Positions 1-11,400 of a stretch of 64,000 bases of DNA are shown piece after piece. Below the pieces are notes generated by a model. It made no database searches and had not been told where the DNA came from. It saw only the letters and a program-made list of their open reading frames with translations. Both the position numbers and the translations under genes were made by a program. The DNA is taken from the NCBI GenBank assembly GCA_017591395.1, contig WEDG01001519.1:62001-126000 (forward strand), in the 5' to 3' direction. The stretch's first letter is position 1. Every line of letters begins with the position of its first letter. The stretch comes from Schistocephalus solidus. Its lineage: Eukaryota > Platyhelminthes > Cestoda > Diphyllobothriidea > Diphyllobothriidae.

Positions 1-1584
1 GGAGGTACTCGAGCATCCACATGGATTTCATGAGTTAGGACAGTTACTGTAATTCAGCCCTCCAAACCGAAAGGCAGATTGGAATCCTCCAGAAATTAGG
101 ATAGGCAACTGAGCGAAGTTTGTTTTGTGAAATTTAAAGAACTAGAGCGTGAATCGTACATGGCAGACGAGGCAGATAACAGGTTATATGCTGCGTCCGA
201 GACTGTATCCAGTAGTCTTGACGCATTTTGAAACAGACAGAGCGAGACGCACGATGGGGATGTGTTCCGCGCCAGAAACCAAATCGTGTGTAGATCACCC
301 CCGCTCCTCGGGTTCCAGTCCAGAACTGCCAGTAGTAGCGACCGGGCCGAGGGGCACCGAAGTGGATAAATCGTGGTTATTTCCAAAAGCTTGATAAAAA
401 AAGCAATTTGACGCATTTTGGTCCACAATATGAACTTAAAACAGGCGTGCGCAGCAGAAGTTTTTGGTGAAACAAAAATTAAGGGACGGCTCATTAGATG
501 CAAACACAGATAACTGAGGGAAGCACACAGCAGTTTAAATTTGTAACGAATGTCAATGTAAGGTCATGGCTCGCTGCAATGTATGATCCAATGAAAGACA
601 ATCCCTCAAGCCATTACATAGGAAAGAAAAATGGCGGGGGATGTTACCACAAAACATGGAAGTGAGTAAATCTAAGCATGAAGATTAACCATATGGTCTA
701 GCTGCTTGCATAGGTCAGGTTTCCCCGCCACCGTATATAGACTGCTTTCAAATAGCGCAAGGTTTAAGTTGTTCGTGCCCGAAAAAGTACTCGGAAAGCT
801 GTTTCGAGGTCAACAGATGCTTCGCAAACGAAAACCGAGGTGTTTTATCTTCTTGTTTGAACAGCTAGTTAGGCAAATTCTCAGCGGCCCTAGCTGCCAA
901 TTACGATTGCGTTTGATCAATTTACTTGCTTGCAGGATAGGCACGGTTGAGTAAGGCTTTGATGTGGGCAGCTTATGTGTCGAGATTTTGCACTAGATCC
1001 ACTATTTCTTACGTTTTAAAAGAGAGTATTTAACAGATTTATTTTCCCGTGTACTGGCGCAAAGCGTGTAAAATGTAAGCATTGCCCTTTCCATGTATAT
1101 TTTGTGGAAAACAAAGAACCTTATTGACCCATAAGCCGCTCTAAACATACGGACGTCTATGAAGGGTAGCTTGTTACACTAATCCACTTCCATTGCGAAT
1201 TTAATCTTAGGATGGAAATTATTTATAACGTTAAGTAGATCTTCCATGTCTTGTTATTAACAATCGTCGACGTATCTTCTGCATGATGGTATCATGTTCA
1301 ATTTTGATGACACCCGTCTGTCACCAGAAATACTAAGTTAATTGTCGATACTTTGCACCAAAAATGTTCAACTTCTGTTTTATGGGCAGCTCTACAGACA
1401 AATTGACAGTCACAATGCGAAGTCCACTATGGCCAACCGTTGCCGACGTTTATACGGATCACCTAGAAGAAAACATGTCACCAAAATTTAAACCCTAGAA
1501 AGTTTGAACAGTCAGTCTTGCAAGAGGGCTTCTTAGGTCTCGAGGTTTATTATCATATGCTGTACGGGCACATAAGAGTGTAGA

Positions 1585-1700
1585 CTAACAATGTCAACAA
1601 AGACAAGGGACACTGGAACGCCCATTTCTGGCTCATTAGCCGTCATCAGCCAGTCATACCCAACCCCAAGTGGTGCTCCGTTGTCTTTGTCAGGATTGTT
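1585..1700 (-). mobile_element. tRNA-derived SINE (family B), body fragment
   Basis: The stretch running CAAAGACAAGGGACACTGG through ATTAGCCGTCATCAGCCAGT recurs at 8333, 34860, 42537, 44470, 44675 and 50358. It is the body of the SINE in reverse orientation. From 1681 a second, forward fragment begins (TTGTCTTTGTCAGG) and leads into the trinucleotide tract. Confidence 0.75.
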
Positions 1701-1708
1701 AATCTGGC

Positions 1709-1733
1709 TCTACTACTACAACTACAACTGCGT

Positions 1734-1767
<34 letters not shown>

Positions 1768-1787
1768 GTCCACTACTACTACTGCAT

Positions 1788-1818
<31 letters not shown>

Positions 1819-1900
1819 ACATACTACGTCCACTGCTACTGCTACTACTACTACTATTACTACCACTACTGCTACTATTGCTGCTGCTACTACTACTGAG
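1709..1900 (+). repeat. (TAC)n trinucleotide microsatellite inside a SINE
   Basis: About 190 bp of TAC/CTA/TGC-type triplets. The open frames here, poly-Tyr on one strand and poly-Ser on the other, are an artefact. A (AGT)n tract sits at the same place within another SINE copy at 58931-58995. Confidence 0.92.
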
Positions 1901-1904
1901 GCTA

Positions 1905-2005
1905 CTACTCACAGCTGTGCGGCTACTGGCGGGACTCGAGAACAAGCCCGAAGACAGAGCGAGACGTGTTCCGTTAACAATCGGTGAGCGTTCATCAACT
2001 GGTCT
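1905..2005 (+). mobile_element. SINE family B, 3' tail module
   Basis: Carries GCGGCTACTGGCGGGACTCG through ATCGGTGAGCGTTCATC. The same module occurs at 36370 (plus), 44343 (minus), 50505 (minus) and 58843 (minus). Confidence 0.7.
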
Positions 2006-2268
2006 AAAAGACCTAGGCGTGTCCAAGATCCGTTTCTCCTACTTCAGTGTCATTGTCCGTCGAGGTTGGCTTAGAATGAAGTGGTTTAGTATCCTTACTT
2101 GGTACTGGTAAACTGTGTAGGTCACTCGCTGCGTTGGCGAAATTAGAGCCAAGTACATCCAGTGTCAGGTGTGGAGGTCTCTGGGTAAATAGGTGGGAAT
2201 GGGGGAAAACAAAACAATACGAAAACGAGCATGATATAGAGGGAGGGGGGGATATTGGCAGGGCTTAC

Positions 2269-2495
2269 CATCAAAACGCGTCACTAAAACTGGGGCGACT
2301 GTCCCGTAGAAGTCGCCCAGGTGCTCCGGATAGGAGGAAATACAGGCCTCTAGACATTTTGCAGCTGCACGACGGACCTTCCAGGATGAGTCCTCGTCTT
2401 CGTCCGAGTACGCCTCATCGTCATCGTCCTCATCATCACTGAAGACGTCGTCATCTTCCTCAGTTTTTGCATCGATATCCATTTGGGCACGGTTC
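2269..2495 (-). CDS. CAND1: CAND1 exon 9 (last exon in window)
   Basis: Encodes [20 protein letters not shown], an Asp/Glu-rich loop, then [20 protein letters not shown] and [13 protein letters not shown]. The acidic loop followed by [13 protein letters not shown] is diagnostic of CAND1. The acceptor is TTTCACAG and the donor GTAAGC in phase 1. No later exon is visible down to position 1. Confidence 0.92.
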
Positions 2496-5400
2496 CTGTG
2501 AAAGGTTAGAAAAAAAATCAAAAACTGCAAGGACAAGAGCAGCTTCTTATTTATAAATGGTAGGCAAGTCGCACTAAATGATTTCTCATGTGGAACGCCT
2601 TAAGGACAGCCCGGTTGGGAAAGCCAACGAAAAACGCTGTGAAAACTTGTTCTTTTGGTCGGCATGCCGTTCCTAGACTCTGTTAATATCCTCGTGTTAA
2701 TTTCATAGGGCTTTTAGGAACGAAAACACTGATTAAAAGAACGAAAAGGTAGCGGAATAAAAATGAGGAGTAGGGATGGAGAAGGATAGGGAAGTCTGCC
2801 CAAGGAACGCGTTGGTTAGCAAGTTACTGAGTGAGGAAAAGGGGAAGAGATGGAGGGAGGGGGCGAGGGAGGAGAAGAAAGATGTAGTGGGAGGGAGGGA
2901 GGGAGGGAGGGGAAGAACGTCAACAAAGGAAGCCTACCCAAGAACAGAGAGCACGTAAATGAAAATTAATGCTCCCCAGCACACAATCGGGAATTTGGAC
3001 GGCAAAACCAAGGTTACACTTATGTCTGTTGCTTACTGAAAGCACAAGAATGAAGTTATTTTATCGGGTGATTACACCGTCTGCTGATTTTTATGGGAAT
3101 AAAGACGTCCTTTTCCAGCGCTGTTTTCGTCTAAAGGAAGCTGGCCTAGCATATATAGACTACCACTATCAGTTTAAACGGACGCAATGAACACAAAGAG
3201 TTCTAGAATGGATCCCAATTGAGACTATGTTGCTGATAGATGGTAGGTTTCATATATTCTGCGTGCCCGGACAGGCAGAAAAAGCATACACTGTCACCTC
3301 ATCTCAAGGTTGGTGGCAAAAGCTGCATAGAAAGGAAAGAGTGCTCCAAAATGGTTACGGGACTAAGGGTCAGGGCAGCGGAGGCTCGCAAAAGAGACGG
3401 TTTCGCACTATTCTTTGGAGAACAGAGTCGGGTGCTTTTATACCAAGTAAAATAAAACAAATTTACGAAGAGCATTTATCCGTGACAGGAGGTAATGTCC
3501 GTCACCACAGGTGTATAAATACAGATCACTTTTGTTTGAAACTGTTTGAACCTAACGTAAAGATGACGCATGAGGCTTCTGGAAACCGTGTTGCATTATC
3601 CATAAAAACGCGGCTATACTAAATGGTTCACGAAGGGTCCCCGTTTAAGCGTGTTTTATTCCATCAGTGACGGCTACTTTTGACTAGGAATATCGAAAGT
3701 CTACTAAAATTTACTCAGGCCAGGTTATACTCCTCTCGCCTAAAGTCTCGTTAGTAACTGCTTTGTTGCCGTGCACCAGAAGAGCGGTAAATTTAGAGTC
3801 GGTCTAAAATCCTGTCAAATTTAGAGATCAGCGTGGGTCCGCCCTTCGATTCGGACAGCTTAAGGTACCGAAGCTACTAATGCCTATGGACTCAGAATGC
3901 ATTGACGTTAAGAGAGATGCCGAAAAGAACAGAGCAGGAATGCAAATAACTCGTACCAACTGCTAATAGGGATGCATAATATTACGCCTAGTCTTCGATA
4001 CTTATCATAGTTGTGCAGCTTCCACTTACCACTTTCCTAATACGTTTTGCTACAGGAAAAACGTTACTGAAAACATTATAGTACGATGTTTATCTTAATA
4101 CTTGTCTGTATCGTTTTCAGTGGGATTATCCTAAAATAAAACGGACTATCGTAGAGGATCTCGCTCATGAAACGTGGTGATCAAACTTTTAGTAGGTCTT
4201 TCGGCATACACTTAGTGTTGTTAGTTTTTTTCCTTTGTTTCGTTTATTTGAGGCTTAAAAGGCTCAAACGAAGACTTTATTTAAAATTTGTTTTATGTAA
4301 AGGAAACGGATGAGGTTTCTGCGAAATCGGACGTAGCTCGATGTCCTAGTTATGTTCTAGGCTTCTTTGCGTTGTGCAATAAAACAACGTTAATATAGGC
4401 ATGAAGCGTTTCTGCAATAGGAAAATGGGATTTTACACAAATAAAAACAGGTTAAGGTAGGTGTGAGAACTCGCGTGGTTTTCGCTGACCATAGTTGGTT
4501 TTGCAACACCCAGAAGTGGAAGACGTAAACAAATGTACTGTGAGTAGCAGCGAGAGACTGTCGCTTATCTGTGTCATGACGTGCGTTTACGATGAGAAAG
4601 TACTTCCTGTCGGATGTAGATTTTTAGCGCATACAGAAATTGGCAGCCTAAGGACTCTCACGTGAGTCACTAGCTAATGTTGAAAATATTAGCCAGGCCA
4701 CGCTCCGGAGAATTACGGAACACTGCTAGACACTGCCAAGCAAGACAATGATTCAATTTGCTGTGCGAAAAACAGTACCTTTAGATGCCTCATAAGACTA
4801 TGTACAGGGAACATTTTTAACAGTTTTCTCTGCGCAGAATTGGGAAAAAAAGGGATGAAAGAAATCGGCATTCAGCAAACAAAACAAAGCCATTTTCAGT
4901 AGGAAACTGATTGGAAAACTAATTGTGTTTGTTCAAGAGTATATTAATCGTGGAAGTGCATTCTAGAAAATAAGGAACTTTTTGATGAGGTGTTACTTTG
5001 AAAGAAGCCTCCGAGGTCGACTTATTTGTTACATCTGAAGAGAAAATCCCCCAAGGACCGATCTGGTGGTCGATAATGGAGGTCATTAATTACAAAGCAT
5101 TCTCTGACATAATAAAGGATGTCTTGGGTTATAACGGCATTCACCGACGACAAATGGCACTGTAATATTACATGATGATGCTCAATTTAACTGCTCAAAT
5201 GAGGTATGATTCTGATTTGGCTTACGACACTAATCTAATTTTTTAGACAACAGCCGGTCTCTCCACCTGTGAAGTATTTTACCTTCTTCCAACACCCGAG
5301 ACCTCCGTTTAATCGAAATTCGTTTTGCATTAAGCAAGGGCAAGGCCAGAAAACACTGCCCAATGCTAGCAAAAGCCTGACTTTATGCCAAACAAATCTA

Positions 5401-8400
5401 CAGACCATTTCACCGTAGACAAGCTGGGAGTCTGACTTAAAACTGTTTTAATCAACAAATTACTAATGCCTAGCATTTTTTATTGCATTTTTCGTTAGTT
5501 CCCGGTTGTATTGTATTCCCGTACTGTCTTCAATGAAATTAGATCTTAACTAATTTAACTGTGATAAGATCGTTTTTAATTTATTGTTTTCTATAAAATA
5601 AATTATGTTTCAGCTACTGCAAACAAGTAATAAATCAAACTATGCCTGCCTTTTTTAATAATGGTAGATTTTTACGCAGTATAAGATGCGCGGATGCGGA
5701 ATGGGCGGGCTGAAGCTGTATATGGGTGGCGGCTGAGGGGACTTACTTGCCATCCGGATCAAAAGCACAGTTGGGATCGTGTTGTAGGAACTCCAACAGC
5801 AGGGTCACTATCTAAAAGAACACAAAATAAAAGTAATGGATATTTTGTGATGGCAAAAGTTCGGCTAAGGGGGCAGGGGCATTTTAAGGGACGCTGGCAT
5901 AGGAAAGATGGAAGAAAACCATCGAATGTCAGAAGTTGGAACAGGCGCCTCGCCTCAGCCGTCACCTATGCAAATAAATCGATATTGCGTTACACCTGAC
6001 TCACAAGTTAGGCCACAGCGACTGTTCGGTGGGGACTGCAAGACGAAAGGTCATATTGACAGTGGTTGGGCAGATAAATGCCATGACAAATCTTAAAGTT
6101 TTCACAGTCCACCATTTCCAACTATGTTTCCTACAACCCAAAAATTTTTTTACCGCCGAAGCCCTCGAATTCACGCGCGAATATCTACCACTGAGCTGTC
6201 GCAGACAAGATGAGATGCGCGTCCCCGGACGTGAATGAGAAGAAAAGGCGATCTCCAGGGATTATAGGTGTATTGTCCTGACGTTTCAAAAGCATACCAG
6301 CTTTCATCGTTGGAGGTGAGTATCGTACCGCGTCCCACAGTATTTATAGGGGGTAACAGCCATTTTGTAACACAGTGTTGATTGTACGGGTTTACCTTAA
6401 CAGTGTACACTGTAGGGAGGACGGGGTGGGGAGTCCTTAATTGGCTTTGGCATTCATCGCCCGCATACACACAGGAAGCATCCCTGTAGTTACAGGGACG
6501 AAGGAGGGTGGAGGAGGATAATTGCTGTCAGTTTACATGTCTCTCGTCGAGGGCGGCGTTTGACAGTTGGCAGCTCTCGCCCACGTCTGCATTGACCTTA
6601 ATTGGCGCCCTGAGTTGCGAGTCCTGATCGTGCCCTTCTGACTGCATGTCTCCTCGTCTGTCGGGGTAGTGGTTGATGCGGCAGTAATTATGCCTGCGCC
6701 TTCGTCGGTCCCAGATTATGGCGTGGTTACGTGCATGTCCGTCCTAGGTTCTGCCGTGGTCGGATTCACGTTTGGCTTAATTTCATGTTTGCTCTTGCGT
6801 CGATGAGCTGCACCCGGAGAGCTTGGTTGGTTGCCGGAAGGGCGACACAACGGTTGATCGACATAGTCTCCATGTGTCAGGCTTCGATTATTTCCCTGGT
6901 TACGTGGTCATTTCCTCAACCCAGGATTTCGGCGTTCTGGAAGGTGAACGTGTGCCCAGAGTTTGCAGTGTTCCGCCACCAGGTACAATGGGTCTATTCT
7001 CCTCACTGCCCGCATGTGTTCGGTAACACGGGTTTACAACCGCTTCATTGTCTCTCCGACATATTTAACTGCACAGCAGTCACATTGGATCCGGTAGATG
7101 ACGTTTGACGTATCATGACAGCCTGAATCCTGTTTTCCCTGACATCCAGTTTATAATGGAGGCGGAAGTCAACAACCAACTGCCATTCTTAGTCGTTCTG
7201 GTCCATCGGAAACCAATTGGGACCTAAAAACGACGGCCACTAGTATCCGCTAAATCCTGAGCAACCACAGCAAACACCCGTTATGCCACAAACGCAGTTG
7301 TGTTCGAACACTATATAAAAGGGCTGAAACACACTGCAGCGAGCCAGTCGAAAGTCAGAACTGCGATACATGCAACGCCTCTTCATGGCCAACGGGTAGC
7401 ACCACAACTTCAGTCCAGGCCAAGCCGAAGAAGAGCGATCGAATAGCTAAAGATATGGCAAGCGGTGCCGTACATTAATGGCGTTTCGGAGTTGGCCTCC
7501 CGTTCTCCGAGTCCGAGAAAACATGAGGGCAGTAAGAGGAATGGACCCATTGTCTTTGGTGGCGGAACACTGCGCAGACTCTGGACACACGTTCACCTTC
7601 CAGAATGCCGAAATTCTGGGCCGAAGAAGTGACCGCGTGACGAGGGGCACAATCGAGGCCTGGCACACGGGAACAACCTCCATCAATCGTTGTGTGCTGC
7701 TTCCTACGGCCTACCAAGCCCTCCGGACGCAGTTCAATGAACAAAAGAGACAACGCGAACATAAGCCTAACGTGCATCCGAACATCGGTGAGCCCATGGC
7801 GGACACGCACGCAATAGCAACACAACCCAGGCCCGAAGAAGGAACAGTTATCGCCTCGGCCAGCTCAAGCACTTATCCTGCAGGTGCGAAAACACACGGA
7901 GGTGCGATTGCAACCAAGATTAACAGCCTGGGACGGCAGCTTCGGTCGGTGGGGCTACTGACGACTAGTGCCAGCGTGCGAACGCCGACCCCCGACCAGA
8001 TTGAGAATAAGCCATCACACGCCTTCTCTCCGTCCACCACGAGCCTGAGTGTAAAGGCAAAGGATGATCACCAAGGGTGAAAAACCGCCCTCCTCATCAA
8101 GCTGCATGATGGCTGAGGCTCTCCACCCCCAACCCGGCCCCTCCTCCACACAAATTCGAAAGCTTTAGTAATCCCGTATTAACCTTAATGTTACCACCTA
8201 TAAATACTGTGAGGCGGGGTACAATACTTACTTCTGACGATGAAATCTTGTTTGATTTTGAAACGTCAGAGCAATATAACCATGGTTCCCGTGTTTGCCT
8301 CTTCTTCTCAGATATATATATATATATGGAATGGAACCGACAAAGACAAGGGAGACCGGAATGGCCATTTCTGGCTTATTAGCCGTCATCAGCCAGTCAT

Positions 8401-11400
8401 ACCAATTCCATTCCATCATATGCTACACGTCGCAATGCGACCGCCTGCGCGGGCTCTAGTCTGAGCTCCAGGGCACAACGGAACATGCATGTTCCTTAAG
8501 CAGATCGGTGAGCCCCACACTATCATATATAAATATATATATTAGAAAAAATGAAGTCCCTTGGAAACAAAGTAACTTGCTTGTGTGCATTTTCTACGAT
8601 GTTTCCCCAATACGTCTTCAGACAAATGGAAAATCAGAAGCAGTTAGCTTTAAACAGTGCCTAATGCAACATTATGTGATTGGTCAATGTGTAAACCAAT
8701 AGGCTTTCTCTGTATTAAATTATCCGGTTTAAAAAAAGTTTTTAACAGTAAGATCGTGAAATTTCCATGCATGGAGTATCATATTTATTCGCTTATACAA
8801 CATGCTCCATTGAACAGCGTAGATAATTATACGATTATTTTAACACGGAAAGCACAGAGCATGCATTTTGGAAACTTTAAGCGCAAGTGATACAGAAGTT
8901 TGGGTACAAAATTATTCTTAATACCGAAAGATAACCGGTCTTCAAGTAGAAAATTAGAAGGAGACGTATTTTCTACAAATGAATAGAAGAAAGAATATTG
9001 TATTCGTGTTTTCCACAAAATATATTTAAATTTATAAGGACAGCGAAAATCGGAGTGAAAACACATACTACTTAAGCAGTCGTTTTTTTACAGAAGCTCC
9101 TTCAAGAACCGACATTCTGGCCTGACCGAAATATCTTGGGATTATTGTACACGAGAATCCTTATTGCAAGCCCTCCTAAGTAATCCTGTTAAACTGAAAA
9201 CACATTTTACGATTTTTGTCAACATTTCCTCAGATATGCCAACTGCAAAAACATAGAAGACAAAGAGGTTTAACAAGCATTAGACAGACGCTTTTAGACT
9301 ACATCAGCCACCGCGTTAGATCAAGTTATTCGCAGTCGACCTGAATCAAACTTGTTACAGCCGAATGCTGTAGGATGCGGATCCTACGATCACCGCGTTC
9401 AGAGCGACGCAGTGCTTAGTCTCCCTGTGGTATTAAATCCAACACCGTAAAGCGCTAAAAGTTGCGACAAGTAAGTAGATAGATCATTCCTGCTCCGGGC
9501 TGCAAGGAAGAATGAACACGGCGGGCGGCAGATAAAGGCATTTCTAGGTAAGAAGGCACCGCCGATTAACTATAACACAAAGTAAGATGTACAGCTAAAA
9601 GGGCGGTCCAGAAACGTGCCTCTGTAAGTTTTGGAGCCACAAGGCAGGCAGCTCGACGTATGAGAATGTCCATAACTTGGATGCCCAACTCCCGGATCTC
9701 ATCGGCGTCCTCGTCTTCATCTGATGGTTGTCGTACCCCCTTCACTGCGGTCAGTGCGACCCAGGGTTGGCGCAGAAGATCGAGCAAGTTGCGCAGAAGG
9801 GTTGGTACCTGGTCAGACATACGCTGAGGACTTCTTCTGGAAGTGGAAAAGTAGCGGAGTTGGGTGATACATGGCAAGGCAAGCGGTCTCGTGAAAGAAA
9901 AAAGAGACCGTGATGGAATGCAGAATCAATTGCTGCTTCTCCTAAGACCACCGCTTAGTGAAAAAGCGCCCTAAAGCGAGAAACGACGATGACTGTAGTG
10001 GAGATATTTAATTACCTGCATGCAACGTATGAGACATCCAGCCGGAAGGTGCATCCTGTAGAAGTGACAGGTAGTCACTCAATGGGTCTGGTGCACCTGA
10101 TGGTTGTGTCACTCGATCCTTAACTGGCACCCAGCTCTCATCTGTGGTTGTCTGAAACCGCACTGCTCAGCGGCCGCACCTCTGGAGTCGCTCCAAACGG
10201 CGGAATAAACTAGATGATGATATGCAAAATCTATGTTCATGCACGCGGTAGTTTTGTCACATGTTTTACCCTCGTCCTCCAAAATACGTCCTACGATCCT
10301 ATAGGCGGTCAAATTTGGATGGTTTTAACACTACAAAGGTTTTGGCCTGTAGTTAAATTCGGCAACCAACTGGGATTATTAATCAGCCCTGATTAGGGGC
10401 AACATTGTCTGATGCCTCGCGGGAAACGCCAAACAGGCGGTTCATAATCACGCCGTTGGCCGTCTGGTGGAGGCAAAACACACAGTTGAAGTTTCATAAG
10501 AAACGAAAACCCCCAATCTCCATCCCCATGCTTCCATTTTTACTGCCTAAGCTCCTCCGATGGCAAGCCCCGACGATAAGAAAGACAGATTTTGCGAAAA
10601 CGTGCATATCCTCAAAGCGACTGTGTCACAGACAGACAAACTGGTTGAATTCGGTGACTTTCGTGCCTGAAAGGAAATGACTACCACACGATTGGCAGGT
10701 GCAAAATCAATGGCCATCTCCTGCAGACTTGCACAGGATACGAATTCGTTATAACTAACACCCTCGGTTGTCCTCCAAAAACTGGGAGAACACAGTCCGC
10801 TTGAAATCCGCTCGAAGCGCTGTCAGCTACTGACTTACGTTCTCGTTCGAACGTGACTGCTGGTGACGAAGTCAATGCGTGGTGCGCACTGGTGAACCAG
10901 CCATTACCTTTTTGTCTTGAACGTGATGCTCGGACTGCAAACCTTCAGGTGATCTTAAGGTAAGGAAACATCCATCTGAACACAGGGATGTCATCCTGAT
11001 GAAACTCCTGTGTACGGCGGATAGTATAAGAAAGGCAATCAGTAAGGTTTACTCCCTTTTACTTCAGATGCGTTCGTATAATACGGAAATAAAGGATCCT
11101 GGACACCAAGGTCCCCGAAAGAACCGACGCTTTCTGTATCCACGCTATATTGAAGCAGAAACTGTGATGGAGCGGTCCCGTTGTGAACATGGATGATAAC
11201 CGCTTATTGAAACGATTGCTGTACGAGGAGATCTCCAAGAAACTAGACTTATTTTATGTAAGCAAGTGGGTTGGCAGTGAAGCCCTCGCGATTTCGGAAT
11301 GACAAACTTGGAGGAACAACGCGTCCATGGTAGTTAGTTTTTTTCGACAGTGGAGTCGTACACGTTGAATTTGCGTCTCATGTCAGCACGGCAAACCAAC

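Larger units (their letters stand above)
1..2268. other. CAND1 downstream intron sequence
   Basis: Lies 3' of the last visible CAND1 exon, whose donor is intact, so this is intron or includes it. I recognise nothing in 1-1584. From 1585 to about 2005 there are SINE pieces and a trinucleotide tract. No further CAND1 exon was recognised. Confidence 0.6.

Noticed and set aside
1591..2026. Tyr-rich plus frame and Ser-rich minus frame
   Set aside because: Both are translations of the (TAC)n microsatellite within SINE sequence.
7447..7825. Minus frames opposite the Penelope-like plus copy
   Set aside because: Antisense shadows; the GIY-YIG-end similarity is on the plus strand here.
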